Source: Vulcanimicrobiota bacterium
GTDB lineage: Bacteria; Vulcanimicrobiota; Vulcanimicrobiia; Vulcanimicrobiales; Vulcanimicrobiaceae
Length of the DNA: 64,000 bases
Assembly (NCBI GenBank): GCA_027306785.1
Contig: DAHUZB010000022.1
Location: forward strand, 1-64,000
Reading direction: 5' to 3'
Positions 28,591-38,172 of this stretch are shown here, piece after piece. The position numbers and the translations under genes are program-made. The notes under the pieces were generated by a model. It saw only the letters and a list, made by a program, of their open reading frames with translations. It had not been told where the DNA came from and did not search any database. The stretch's first letter is position 1; each line of letters begins with the position of its first letter.

Positions 28591-28824
28591 CTACTTACTC
28601 GCCTTTTCGCGATCGGCCAGTTTGCCGAGCGCATTCACGACGACGATCGCGAGAATCGTCACGAGCACCGCATAGATGAGCTCGGCGATCACGCCGCTTC
28701 CCGGCTTGAGAAAGATCGCGATGACGTCGGCGATCAGCTTGTTCCACGCGCCCGCGGCGATCAGGCCGAAGGCCACGGTCGCAAGCGAGATCATCGTCCC
28801 GAGATAGGTCGGCTTGACTTCCAC
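28591..28824 (-). CDS. Small two-helix membrane protein (DUF5654-like)
   Basis: The 77-residue protein has two membrane helices, [20 protein letters not shown] and [20 protein letters not shown], joined by a short polar loop and ending in a charged tail. The arrangement (AFGL.AA.AWN ... GSG...LIYA..VTI.A) matches what I recall of DUF5654. The role is unknown. It lies between the methyltransferase and the rpsJ terminator. Confidence 0.65.
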   Translation of the reverse strand: MEVKPTYLGTMISLATVAFGLIAAGAWNKLIADVIAIFLKPGSGVIAELIYAVLVTILAIVVVNALGKLADREKASK

Positions 28825-28860
28825 GAATCTACCCTCCGTTCGGCAAAAAGCGAGACCACG

Positions 28861-28892
28861 AAAAAAGGACCCGAAGTCATCTTCGGGTCCTT
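28861..28892 (-). terminator. Rho-independent terminator after rpsJ
   Basis: The minus-strand transcript forms AAGGACCCGAAG / CTTCGGGTCCTT (28892-28881 with 28876-28865), a perfect 12-bp stem with loop ATGA. A U-run follows (A-run 28861-28866 on plus). It lies 29 bases after the rpsJ stop, so it ends the rpsJ transcript before the 9-kb inserted block. Confidence 0.92.
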
Positions 28893-28920
28893 GTCGATCG
28901 ATTCCGCGTCTGCCGCGGAA

Positions 28921-29229
28921 CTACGCCTTGAGTTCGATATCGACGCCCGCCGGCAGGTCGAGATGCATCAGCGCATCCATCGTCTTCGGCGAGGCCTGGA
29001 GAATGTCGATGAGTCGCTTGTGCGTGCGCATCTCGAAATGCTCGCGCGACTTCTTGTCGTTGTTCGTGGAACGCTGCACGCAGAACCGATTGATCTCGGT
29101 GGGCAGCGGAACCGGTCCGCTCACGAACGCGCCGGTACGCTTCGCCGTCTCGACGATACGCTCCGCGCTCTGATCGAGCACCTTGTGATCGAACGCTTTC
29201 AAACGAATGCGAATCTTCTGTTTCGACAT
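28921..29229 (-). CDS. rpsJ: 30S ribosomal protein S10
   Basis: The 102-residue protein begins [20 protein letters not shown] and has the S10 signature [20 protein letters not shown]. It is also the NusB partner in antitermination complexes. AAGGA with 9-base spacing precedes the ATG. It has its own promoter (29284-29313), two terminator hairpins upstream that end tuf, and a strong terminator downstream. This makes it an apparently single-gene unit instead of the head of the S10 operon. Confidence 0.97.
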   Translation of the reverse strand: MSKQKIRIRLKAFDHKVLDQSAERIVETAKRTGAFVSGPVPLPTEINRFCVQRSTNNDKKSREHFEMRTHKRLIDILQASPKTMDALMHLDLPAGVDIELKA

Positions 29230-29283
29230 CTCTATAAATCCTTAGTATCTGTTGTCAAAGATCGAACTCTGGGGCCGACGAGC

Positions 29284-29313
29284 AGTCTACCACGCCCGCT
29301 CACGCTTTGTCTA
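29284..29313 (-). promoter_or_regulatory. Probable promoter of rpsJ
   Basis: On the minus strand, TAGACA (29313-29308) is followed after 18 bases by TAGACT (29289-29284), about 60 bases before the rpsJ start. The match to the sigma70 consensus is moderate. A TTGACA/TATAGA pair also exists immediately before the ATG, but it overlaps the ribosome-binding site. Confidence 0.5.
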
Positions 29314-29346
29314 TGCCGCCTCCCACCCCCTTCGCCCTTCGCCCTT

Positions 29347-29373
29347 CGCCCTTCGACAGGCTCAGGGTGACAC
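29347..29373. repeat. Short extragenic repeat, copy 2 (CTTCGACAGGCTCAGGG type)
   Basis: It is identical to 424-450 except for one A-to-G change in the centre. It is preceded by tandem TTCGCCC units (29331-29350: three closely spaced copies of CCCTTCG-like sequence). It lies in the 388-base gap between the rpsJ promoter and the tuf terminators. The rest of that gap (29374-29525) holds nothing I recognise. Confidence 0.75.
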
Positions 29374-29525
29374 ATGGGGGAGACGGGCGACCGTTGCGGC
29401 GCGCCGCGCTACCTCGCGGAAGACGGCGAGAACGTGTCGGCGTTCTTCGGGTTGGTATGCGTGACGACGGGGGCGTCTGAGAATCGCCCGGAGCCAGGAT
29501 GGCGGGAGGGCGATTTCAGCGAGTA

Positions 29526-29551
29526 GCGTTTTTCCAAGGACGGAAAAACGC
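29526..29551 (-). terminator. Second hairpin downstream of tuf
   Basis: GCGTTTTTCC (29526-29535) and GGAAAAACGC (29542-29551) form a perfect 10-bp stem with a 6-base loop, directly after the first tuf terminator. Its 5' arm in the transcript also supplies that terminator's U-run. It could stabilise the 3' end or back up termination. Confidence 0.65.
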
Positions 29552-29595
29552 GGGCGTCCCCCGGCGGCACGTATGCCGACCCGAAGGACGCCCGC
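29550..29595 (-). terminator. Rho-independent terminator after tuf
   Basis: In the minus-strand transcript, GCGGGCGTCC (29595-29586) pairs with GGACGCCCGC (29559-29550). A second small stem GGCA/TGCC lies inside the loop. GTTTTTCC follows. It lies 22 bases after the tuf stop and closes the str-type operon before rpsJ. Confidence 0.85.
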
Positions 29596-29617
29596 ATAAG
29601 CAAGTCAGAGGGACGGG

Positions 29618-30817
<1,200 letters not shown>

Positions 30818-30846
30818 GGTGTTTCGTTATGTCCTCGTACTAGTAT

Positions 30847-30865
30847 CCGTCGAGCAGCTCGACGG
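30847..30865 (-). promoter_or_regulatory. Hairpin in the fusA-tuf gap
   Basis: CCGTCGAG (30847-30854) and CTCGACGG (30858-30865) form a perfect 8-bp stem with a 3-base loop, about 30 bases before the tuf start. There is no U-tract. It may be an mRNA processing or attenuation element. I saw no convincing promoter in this gap. Confidence 0.5.
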
Positions 30866-30917
30866 CGTGAGCTATGTTGTTGTGTTTAGGAACCTCTAGC
30901 TTATGCCGCCGAGGTAG

Positions 30918-33023
30918 TTACGCCGGAGCACCCTTTTTGCCGGCTGATTTGGCCACGATTTCCTCGGTGACCGACTTCGGAGCTTGCTCGTAGTGAGAGA
31001 ACTCCATCGTGTACGTCGCGCGACCTTGCGTTGCGGAACGCATGTCGGTGGCGTACCCGAACATTTCCGAGAGCGGGACGTGCGCGGTGATAACCTGCGC
31101 GCCGCCCGGCGCTTCTTCCGTCGCCTGGATCATGCCGCGACGACGATTGAGGTCGCCCGTGATCGCGCCCATGTAATCTTTGGGCGTCGTCACTTCGACC
31201 TTCATGATCGGCTCGAGCAGGACCGGACCCGCGGCGCGGTTGGCTTCTTTCCAGCCCATCGACGCGGCGATCTTGAACGCCATTTCAGAGGAGTCGACGT
31301 CGTGGTACGAACCGTCGAACGCCGTCACCTTGAAGTCGAGCACGGGGAACCCGGCGAGCACGCCGCTCTGCGACGACTCTTCGATGCCCTGCTGCACGGC
31401 CTTCTGGTACTCCTTGGGAACCGCGCCGCCGACGATCTTCCATTCGAACTGGAAGCCGCTGCCCGGCTCGAGCGGTTCGACGCGAAGCCACACGTCGCCG
31501 TACTGACCCTTACCGCCGGACTGCCGGACGAACTTGCCCTGCTTCTCGACGGTCTTGGTGATCGCTTCTTTGTACGCGACCTGCGGCTTGCCGACGTTCG
31601 CTTCGACTTTGAACTCGCGGCGCAGGCGGTCGAGAATGATCTCGAGATGCAGTTCGCCCATGCCCGCGATGATCGTCTGCTGCGTCTCCTCGTCGGTCCA
31701 CATGCGGAACGTCGGATCTTCCTGCGCGAGACGCTGCAGGCCCTTGCCGAGCTGATCCTGGTCGCCCTTCGTCTTCGGCTCGATCGCCTGCGAGATGACG
31801 GGTTCAGGGAACGTGATCGACTCGAGGACGATCGCATTTTTCTCATCGCAAAGCGTATCGCCGGTACGCGTGTCGGTCAGACCGACCGCCGCCGCGATAT
31901 CGCCCGCGCCGATCGAATCGATGTCTTCGCGATGGTTCGCGTGCATACGCAGGATGCGGCCGATGCGCTCTTTCTTACCCGAACGCGAGTTGTAGACGTA
32001 CGAGCCCTTCTCGAGCGTGCCCGAGTAGACGCGGAAGTACGTGAGGTTGCCGTACGGATCGGTCGCGATCTTGAACGCAAGCGCCGCGAACGGCTCGGCG
32101 TCGTCGGGCTTACGCACGATCTCGGCGTCCGATTTCGGCTCGGTACCGATGATGGGCTTGGCATCGAGGGGCGACGGCATGTACTCGACGATCGCGTCGA
32201 GCAGCGGCTGCACGCCCTTGTTCTTGAACGCCGAACCGCAGAGCATCGGCAGCACCGTGCCCGCGATCGTCGCTTTACGAAGCGCCGTCTGCATGCGCTC
32301 GACCGGCAGGTCGTCGCCGTTGAAGAACATCTCGAGCAGCTCGTCGTCCTGCTCGGCGATCGCCTCAACCAGCTCCTGACGCCACTTGTCAGCAAGCGCT
32401 TTGAGCTCGCCGTCGGCATCGGTAACCGGGTCCTGCGCCATCGTCGAACCGAGATCGTCGGTGTAGATGATCTTCTTCATCGTGAAGAGATCGACGACGC
32501 CCTTGAAATTGTCCTCAGCGCCGATCGGCACTTGAATCGGGACGGCGCGCGCGCCGAGGCGCTCGCGGACCTTGTCCACGACGTTGAAGAAATCCGCGCC
32601 CATGCGGTCCATCTTGTTGACGAAGATGATGCGCGGCACTTTGTACTTGTTCGCCTGGCGCCAGACGGTCTCGGACTGCGGCTGCACGGCGGCAACCGAG
32701 TCGAACAGCGCAACCAGACCATCGAGCACGCGCAGCGAGCGCTCGACCTCGACCGTGAAGTCCACGTGCCCAGGCGTATCGATGATATTGATGCGGTTCT
32801 CGCGCCACGTGCAGGCCGTCGCGGCCGACGTGATCGTGATGCCGCGCTCCTGCTCCTGAACCATCCAGTCCATCGTCGCGGCGCCGTCGTGCACTTCGCC
32901 GATCTTGTGCGTGCGGCCGGTGTAGAACAGGATGCGTTCCGTACACGTGGTCTTGCCGGCGTCGATGTGCGCGGCGATACCGATGTTGCGGGTCCGCTCG
33001 AGCGGAAACTCTCTAGCTGCCAT
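30918..33023 (-). CDS. fusA: Elongation factor G
   Basis: The 701-residue translocase GTPase has P-loop [20 protein letters not shown]2/G3 sequences [15 protein letters not shown] and [20 protein letters not shown], and NKMDR. Domains II-V are complete and the C-terminus is Lys/Ala-rich. It moves tRNAs and mRNA after peptide transfer. It sits 12 bases after rpsG in the str order rpsL-rpsG-fusA-tuf. Confidence 0.99.
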   Translation of the reverse strand: MAAREFPLERTRNIGIAAHIDAGKTTCTERILFYTGRTHKIGEVHDGAATMDWMVQEQERGITITSAATACTWRENRINIIDTPGHVDFTVEVERSLRVLDGLVALFDSVAAVQPQSETVWRQANKYKVPRIIFVNKMDRMGADFFNVVDKVRERLGARAVPIQVPIGAEDNFKGVVDLFTMKKIIYTDDLGSTMAQDPVTDADGELKALADKWRQELVEAIAEQDDELLEMFFNGDDLPVERMQTALRKATIAGTVLPMLCGSAFKNKGVQPLLDAIVEYMPSPLDAKPIIGTEPKSDAEIVRKPDDAEPFAALAFKIATDPYGNLTYFRVYSGTLEKGSYVYNSRSGKKERIGRILRMHANHREDIDSIGAGDIAAAVGLTDTRTGDTLCDEKNAIVLESITFPEPVISQAIEPKTKGDQDQLGKGLQRLAQEDPTFRMWTDEETQQTIIAGMGELHLEIILDRLRREFKVEANVGKPQVAYKEAITKTVEKQGKFVRQSGGKGQYGDVWLRVEPLEPGSGFQFEWKIVGGAVPKEYQKAVQQGIEESSQSGVLAGFPVLDFKVTAFDGSYHDVDSSEMAFKIAASMGWKEANRAAGPVLLEPIMKVEVTTPKDYMGAITGDLNRRRGMIQATEEAPGGAQVITAHVPLSEMFGYATDMRSATQGRATYTMEFSHYEQAPKSVTEEIVAKSAGKKGAPA

Positions 33024-33035
33024 GATCCCTTGAAA

Positions 33036-33506
33036 TTACCAGCGGTAGTGGGCGAAGGCTTTGTTCGCCTCGGCCATCTTGTGCGTGTCTTCGCGCTTCT
33101 TAATCGTCGCGCCGGTGTTGTTGGAGGCGTCGAGCAATTCGCCCGCCAGCTTCTCCTCGAACGAACGGCCGCCGCGAGCGCGTGCGTAGCCGATCAGCCA
33201 ACGCATCGCCATCGCCTGACGACGATCCGGGCGCACTTCCATGGGGACCTGATAGGTCGCACCACCGACGCGGCGCGGGCGCACTTCCACGAGCGGCATC
33301 GCATTCGAAAGCGCCTGCTGGAAGACTTCGTACGGATCGCGGCCCGTCTTCTCGGCGATGATGTCGAGGGCGCCGTAGGTGACCTGTTCGGCGACCGACT
33401 TCTTCCCGTCGAGCATCACCTTGTTGATGAAGCGCGAGAGGATCTTCGAATTGTACTTCGGATCGGCGAGAATCTGGCGCTTCGGCGCTGGACCTTTACG
33501 AGGCAT
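33036..33506 (-). CDS. rpsG: 30S ribosomal protein S7
   Basis: The 156-residue S7 begins [20 protein letters not shown] and has the signature motifs [20 protein letters not shown] and [20 protein letters not shown]. It binds the 3' major domain of 16S rRNA near the E site and in E. coli represses the str operon. It is 18 bases downstream of rpsL. Confidence 0.98.
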   Translation of the reverse strand: MPRKGPAPKRQILADPKYNSKILSRFINKVMLDGKKSVAEQVTYGALDIIAEKTGRDPYEVFQQALSNAMPLVEVRPRRVGGATYQVPMEVRPDRRQAMAMRWLIGYARARGGRSFEEKLAGELLDASNNTGATIKKREDTHKMAEANKAFAHYRW

Positions 33507-33524
33507 CTGCTTCTAAATTCCCTT

Positions 33525-33965
<441 letters not shown>

Positions 33966-34025
33966 GAAGTTTGTATCCCCGATCATGCGGGCCGCGAAGC
34001 CCGCTATTGTAAGCACACACACAAA

Positions 34026-34052
34026 TTCGGCCGCACCTGCGGTGGGCCCGAA
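34026..34052 (-). promoter_or_regulatory. Leader hairpin of the rpsL operon
   Basis: On the plus strand, TTCGG-CC (34026-34032) pairs with GG-CCGAA-type sequence ending at 34052, with one bulged base. Inner arms CACC (34034-34037) and GGTG (34041-34044) surround TGC. It sits just after the predicted transcription start, about 60 bases before rpsL. It is a candidate autoregulatory leader structure. Confidence 0.45.
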
Positions 34053-34059
34053 CCTGGGC

Positions 34060-34088
34060 AGTATATCAAGGCGGATGGGGCGCGTCAA
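34060..34088 (-). promoter_or_regulatory. Sigma70-type promoter of rpsL-rpsG-fusA-tuf
   Basis: On the minus strand, TTGACG (34088-34083) and TATACT (34065-34060) are separated by exactly 17 bases, close to consensus. The -35 box overlaps the stop codon (34087-34085) of the upstream GntR gene, so regulator and str operon abut without spacer. The -10 region reads CCTTGATATACT, like the rplC promoter. Confidence 0.88.
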
Positions 34089-34486
34089 CGCCGTTTGAAG
34101 GGGTTTCCCTGCGGGTAACGCGCGAGGACGTGGGCAATCTCCTCGCTCGTATACCCGCGATGCCGCAAGCCGGCGACGAACTGCGCTACCGACTCGACCA
34201 GGGCGTTGGCCCGCGCGCGACGGTCTACTGCCGGGGTTTTCTCCGCGACGCGGGTCCCCCGCCTGCCCTCGCTGCGAAGCCAACCTTCGGCTTGCAGATC
34301 GGCATAGGCCCGGGCCACGGTGTTCGGAGCCACCCCGAGATCATCGGCGAGTTGCCGAACGGTCGGCAACGCTGCCCCCGGCGCAAGCGCACCGCGTTCG
34401 ATCGCCGCGCGAAGCTGATCGACGATCTGCTGATACGGCGGCGTCTCGAACGCGTGGTCAACCGCGATGAGCGTCTCCACGCTCAT
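34085..34486 (-). CDS. GntR-family transcriptional regulator (YtrA-like)
   Basis: The product has 133 residues from ATG 34486 ([20 protein letters not shown]). The winged-helix GntR domain is complete: [60 protein letters not shown]. Only about 55 helical residues follow, too few for a FadR/HutC effector domain, as in the short YtrA subfamily. It lies 4 bases after the membrane-protein gene. Its likely operator is the palindrome at 35324-35347. Its stop codon lies inside the rpsL promoter. Confidence 0.88.
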   Translation of the reverse strand: MSVETLIAVDHAFETPPYQQIVDQLRAAIERGALAPGAALPTVRQLADDLGVAPNTVARAYADLQAEGWLRSEGRRGTRVAEKTPAVDRRARANALVESVAQFVAGLRHRGYTSEEIAHVLARYPQGNPFKRR

Positions 34487-34490
34487 TGGG

Positions 34491-35324
34491 CTAGCATGCC
34501 GGCCGGGCGGGATTGATACGCGCCAAGACCCAGAGCAAAAACCCGCCATTGACGGCCGACGCGTACAGCGAGGCGAACGGGATTGCCCCGGCGATCAGGC
34601 GCGGCAAGACCACCGCTCCCTCATTGAGCAAAATGCCGGGGCTGACCGTGGCGAAGAATACGGACGGCACCCCGAGCGTCAATAGGAAGAGCCCGCGTAC
34701 GCGCCGCTCGCGCAAGCGGGTCTCGATCAAGACCTCGCGCTCCGGGTCCTCACCGCTCAGCAGCGCCGGCATTCCGCGAACGGCGATGACGGTCGCAAAC
34801 ATGACAAGCGTCGCGAGCGTCACGATGGTGCCGGGGACGCGGCCTACCGGCGCCCATACAACGACCAGGGGCGTCAGGCACGCCCCGGCGCCGAAGATGA
34901 GCCACAGAAGAGATAGGACCGATCCGGGACGCCGCGGCGAAAGCAGCGCCGCTCGACGAACACCGTGATTTCGAAGGTGGGCGAACGTCCACCCGAGTGC
35001 GAGCGCAAGCGCGGCACAGGCAAGGGCGTAGCCGACGGCGCTATCGAGGATGCGCGTGATGACGAGCACGCCGCTGAAGATCGCGACGGATCCGCCGACG
35101 CGCCACGGCTGCGTCGAGAGCGACTCGAGATCGGCTCGCCGCGTGAGGGCGGTCTCAAGCGCGGGCGAGAGCTCGCGGCGACTGAAATACCCCCTGATAT
35201 CGATGAGACGCGGTGCTAGAACGACGAGCACCACACCGAACCCGATCAGGAACACGCCATAAACGTTCGAGAACAATTCGATCAACCAGCGGTCCAAATG
35301 CGCGAGGCCCCCAATTGGAAACAT
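34491..35324 (-). CDS. Membrane protein co-transcribed with GntR regulator
   Basis: The product has 277 residues with about seven to eight hydrophobic segments (for example VYGVFLIGFGVVLVVLAP near the start, SVLSLLWLIFGAGACLTPLV mid-protein, and a C-terminal pair). I do not recognise the family. YtrA-type regulators are typically paired with membrane or ABC-transport proteins. The predicted -10 box is only about 14 bases before the ATG, so the mRNA would be almost leaderless unless translation starts at a downstream TTG. Confidence 0.65.
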   Translation of the reverse strand: MFPIGGLAHLDRWLIELFSNVYGVFLIGFGVVLVVLAPRLIDIRGYFSRRELSPALETALTRRADLESLSTQPWRVGGSVAIFSGVLVITRILDSAVGYALACAALALALGWTFAHLRNHGVRRAALLSPRRPGSVLSLLWLIFGAGACLTPLVVVWAPVGRVPGTIVTLATLVMFATVIAVRGMPALLSGEDPEREVLIETRLRERRVRGLFLLTLGVPSVFFATVSPGILLNEGAVVLPRLIAGAIPFASLYASAVNGGFLLWVLARINPARPAC

Positions 35325-35342
35325 TTGTATTAGCGCTATAAT
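35315..35342 (+). promoter_or_regulatory. Possible plus-strand promoter toward the acyltransferase gene
   Basis: TTGGAA (35315-35320) and a perfect TATAAT (35337-35342) are separated by 16 bases. It overlaps the palindromic operator and the opposing promoter. It would give a leader of about 50-70 nt for the acyltransferase-3 gene. Confidence 0.5.
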
Positions 35343-35347
35343 ACAAA
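35324..35347. promoter_or_regulatory. Palindromic operator, probable GntR-family site
   Basis: TTTGTATTA (35324-35332) and TAATACAAA (35339-35347) are perfect 9-base inverted arms with a 6-base spacer. The site covers the minus-strand -10 box, the plus-strand -10 box and touches the ATG of the membrane-protein gene. It is AT-rich in a GC-rich genome. Autoregulation by the GntR protein encoded downstream is the natural reading. Confidence 0.7.
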
Positions 35348-35367
35348 CGCGCTTACGATTGTGTCAA
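35338..35367 (-). promoter_or_regulatory. Promoter of the membrane protein-GntR operon
   Basis: On the minus strand, TTGACA (35367-35362) and TATTAT (35343-35338) are separated by 18 bases. The -10 box lies inside the right half of the palindrome, so a bound repressor would block it. Confidence 0.72.
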
Positions 35368-35394
35368 CCCTTTGAGACAATCGCCGGCCGCGGG

Positions 35395-36567
35395 ATGATT
35401 CGCGCCGGGCCGTCGTCAATGCTCGATGGCGTGAACGATCGTTTGGGCGTACTCGACGGCCTGCGCGGGATCGCCGTGCTCCTCGTGCTTTGGTATCACG
35501 TCTGGGAGATCTCCTGGTATCCGGCACCCTTCGCGTGGCTCCAGTTCGTCCCGGAGACCGGCTTCATCGGCGTGCACCTCTTCTTTTTCTTGAGCGGGTT
35601 CGTGATCGCGTATCCGTTCGTGCGGGCGCAGTTCGGCGGGAGGCCGCAGCCGCGCTGGGCGCACTTTGCGTGGCGCCGCTTCATCAAGATCGTGCCGTCG
35701 TACGCGCTCTCGATCGCGGTCGCGTACGCGATCGGCTACGCGGCGAGCGTGCGCTGGGATTCGACGCCCTGGCAAGAGATTTGGACGCATGCGCTCTTCA
35801 TCCACACCTGGTGGCCGCAGACGTACGGCTCGATCAACGGCGTGCTCTGGACGCTCGCGGTGGAAGTGGAGTTCTATGCGATCTTTCCGCTCGTGTGGTG
35901 GTGCTTTCGCCGTCAGCCGATCCTCACGTGGCTCGGCATGGTCGCGTTCGCGTTCGCGTGGCGGCTCCATGCCGACGCCTGCTGCGCCTCCACCTCGCTG
36001 CCGCTCCTCTCGGAAAATCTGCCGGGCTATCTCGATATCCTCGGCAGCGGTATGCTCTGCGCGTGGCTCTACGTGCGTTCGGGCGAGCGCACGGCGGCGT
36101 CGCGTGCGCGCGCGTACATGCCGCTCGTCGCGCTCGCCGCGATCGCGGTGCTCGTCGCGCTGCTCGAATGGGCGTACGGACAACGCCTGCTGCCGAATTG
36201 GGAAGTGACGTCGCAGATCTCCACTCGCGCACTCTTCGGCATCGCCTTCGGCGCGATCGCCTATGCGTCGCTCTGCGCGCCCGCGTACTGGCAGGGACTC
36301 TTCGCCAACGCACCGCTGCGCTTTCTCGCGCTGATCTCGTACAATCTCTATCTCTATCACCAGATGTTCGCGCGCGAACTCGTGCAGCACCGGGTGCCGT
36401 CATATCACGGCGATCCGCATTTCGATCCGCACTGGCAGTTCTGGTTCACGATCGTCGCGTCGCTCGGATCGATCGCTCTCGCCGCCGGCGTCACCTATTT
36501 TTTCGAACGTCCGCTGCTGCGAATTCCCGATCCGCGTCTCGTCGCGCGCGAGGACGGGCACCGATGA
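35395..36567 (+). CDS. Acyltransferase-3 family membrane protein (OafA/YrhL-like)
   Basis: The product has 390 residues from ATG 35395; ATG 35419 is also possible and neither has a strong ribosome-binding site. The family motif DGLRGIAVLLVLWYHVWE is at about residue 20, with the conserved catalytic-type His, followed by FFFLSGFVIAYPFVR. About ten membrane helices follow. These enzymes move acyl groups to envelope sugars or lipids. The acceptor is unknown. It is divergent from the GntR operon and ends 4 bases before the pilin-like gene. Confidence 0.9.
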   Translation: MIRAGPSSMLDGVNDRLGVLDGLRGIAVLLVLWYHVWEISWYPAPFAWLQFVPETGFIGVHLFFFLSGFVIAYPFVRAQFGGRPQPRWAHFAWRRFIKIVPSYALSIAVAYAIGYAASVRWDSTPWQEIWTHALFIHTWWPQTYGSINGVLWTLAVEVEFYAIFPLVWWCFRRQPILTWLGMVAFAFAWRLHADACCASTSLPLLSENLPGYLDILGSGMLCAWLYVRSGERTAASRARAYMPLVALAAIAVLVALLEWAYGQRLLPNWEVTSQISTRALFGIAFGAIAYASLCAPAYWQGLFANAPLRFLALISYNLYLYHQMFARELVQHRVPSYHGDPHFDPHWQFWFTIVASLGSIALAAGVTYFFERPLLRIPDPRLVAREDGHR

Positions 36568-36571
36568 GCCC

Positions 36572-37009
36572 GTGGACGATGCGGAGCGCGGCGAGAGCCT
36601 GATCGGCGTCGTCGTCGCGGTCGCGCTCGTTGCGACGGCGATGACGGCGCTGCTTGCGAGCCTGCTCGCCGCGGCGCACCGCTTCGGCCCGGATCCGGTT
36701 GCCGCCGCGCTGCAGCGCTCGGCGCGACGGGAGTTGCGTATCGCGGCCGACCTCGCGAAGTATCGCGGCGCCTCACTCGTACCGACAAGCGTCGCGACCA
36801 CGCTCCCGTTGCCGAGCGCCGCGCCGATCGCCGCACATCTCAGGCTCGACGCGATCGCCGACGCGGACGGCTCGCTCGATGTGACGATCACCGCCACGAG
36901 CGACGCGAATCCGAACGAACGTGCGGTTGTGACGCGCCTGCTCGCGCCGCCGGTGCCGCTGCCGTCGTCCGACGTACCCGCCGCGCGCGACGGAGCGGCG
37001 CCGCAGTAA
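36572..37009 (+). CDS. Prepilin-like protein with atypical cleavage region
   Basis: The 145-residue protein starts at GTG. The N-terminus DDAERGESLIGVVVAVALVA has the short basic leader, Gly and long hydrophobic helix of type IV pilin or type II pseudopilin precursors. At the position of the usual Glu5 it has Gly (RGxSLIGVV instead of RGFSLIEVL), as in some minor pilins. The rest is a soluble domain with no recognised family. A TAATG overlap joins it to the next gene. No other pilus-assembly genes are in the window. Confidence 0.6.
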   Translation: MDDAERGESLIGVVVAVALVATAMTALLASLLAAAHRFGPDPVAAALQRSARRELRIAADLAKYRGASLVPTSVATTLPLPSAAPIAAHLRLDAIADADGSLDVTITATSDANPNERAVVTRLLAPPVPLPSSDVPAARDGAAPQ

Positions 37010-37686
37010 TGCTGCTGCGTGCGCTGTTTATCGTCGCACTCGTCGCGCTCGTGACCGAAAGCATCGTGCACGCCGCGGCGGCGCTCGCGGACGCAGCGCT
37101 GCACGTGCGCGCCGCCGCCGCCGCGCGCACCGCCTACCTGGCTGCCGCCGCGAGCGCGCAGCGTGCCGTCGCGCAGGAGATGCGGGCGGGTCGCGATCCG
37201 AGCCTCGCCCCCGTGCCCGCGCCGGTCGCAACCTGCCTGCTCGCCGACGCCGACGGCTGCGCGCTCACGGTCGTTGCGACGATCGCCTCCCCGACGCCGA
37301 GCCCGAGCGCCGCCCCTGCGCCGTGCGGCAGCAGCGCCTGCGCCGTGCTGCTCCAGGCCAACAGCGCGGTGCGCGAATCGCGCATCGCCTTCCATCTGCG
37401 CGCCGCGGTGAGCGGGCGCGACGGCGTACTGCTCGCGACGCGCGAAGGCGACGTGCACCTGCGCACCTTCGATTCGCCGCCGTACGTCGCGCTCGCGGGC
37501 GCGCTCGACGGATCGCTCGCGCTACGCGCGAACGGAACCGGCGACGACGGCGGCGTCTCCGCGCCGAGCGCGACGACGCTCGTGACGGTCGAGTACCGCG
37601 CCCCGGGCGCCGTCCCGCTTGCGGGCAACGTCTGGCAGCGTCGCGACGAGCACGCGCCGGCGCAGGCGCCCGCGTGGGATCCCTGA
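37009..37686 (+). CDS. Hypothetical membrane-anchored protein, pilus-associated candidate
   Basis: The 225-residue protein has an N-terminal hydrophobic helix (LLRALFIVALVALVTESIVH) and an Ala-rich helix, then a soluble part with a Pro/Ser linker and four cysteines in two close pairs (about 75-115). It has no recognised domain. Its placement directly after the pilin-like gene (1-base overlap) and its topology are reminiscent of PilX/minor-pilin-type partners, but there is no sequence proof. Confidence 0.5.
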   Translation: MLLRALFIVALVALVTESIVHAAAALADAALHVRAAAAARTAYLAAAASAQRAVAQEMRAGRDPSLAPVPAPVATCLLADADGCALTVVATIASPTPSPSAAPAPCGSSACAVLLQANSAVRESRIAFHLRAAVSGRDGVLLATREGDVHLRTFDSPPYVALAGALDGSLALRANGTGDDGGVSAPSATTLVTVEYRAPGAVPLAGNVWQRRDEHAPAQAPAWDP

Positions 37687-37693
37687 GGCGGCG

Positions 37694-38083
37694 CTATGCG
37701 ACCTGCGCGCCGAAGAAGCGCTGCGTGAGATCGGCGATCACCGGCAGCCGCACCTCTCTGCCGGAGAACGCGGTAATCCACGTCCACAGCCAGGCCGCGA
37801 ACGCAAGGACCGCCGCGAGCATCCACACGATGCTCATGAGCCCGAGCAGCGGCCAGAGGCGAAGCATGCCGATCATCGAGTCGACGATCGAGATCGCGAT
37901 CCAAACCGCGACCCATGCCACCCAGAGCGTGATCGACTGACAGGCGGCCCACTTGACGAACTTGTTGGTACCACCGCCCACCAGCATCACGATGCCGCCG
38001 ATGACCCCGAGTAGGTAGGCGAGCCCCGCCGCCAAGTTCGGTTCGAGACCGAAGGGTGTGTCGTGTTGCGGCTGACTGACCAT
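37694..38083 (-). CDS. DUF4870-like small membrane protein
   Basis: The product has 129 residues from ATG 38083, with AAAGGGG seven bases upstream. The pattern is as in DUF4870/Tic20-like proteins: a short cytoplasmic start (MVSQPQHDTPFGLEPNLAAG), a first helix with LLGVIGGIVMLVG, a conserved NKFVKWAACQSITLW, then two or three helices. The function is unknown. It is convergent with the previous gene (7-base gap). Confidence 0.75.
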   Translation of the reverse strand: MVSQPQHDTPFGLEPNLAAGLAYLLGVIGGIVMLVGGGTNKFVKWAACQSITLWVAWVAVWIAISIVDSMIGMLRLWPLLGLMSIVWMLAAVLAFAAWLWTWITAFSGREVRLPVIADLTQRFFGAQVA

Positions 38084-38172
38084 CTGAAGCCCCTTTCGAT
38101 GACCCGCGTGCATACCACGGGTTACGAACCTAGGCTTCGGCGCCGCCCCGGCTGCTACTTCGGTCGAAAGAC

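Noticed and set aside
29230-29260. TTGACA-16-TATAGA immediately before rpsJ
   Set aside because: The -10 box would overlap the space between ribosome-binding site and ATG, so a transcript could not carry the clear AAGGA; the upstream promoter is preferred.
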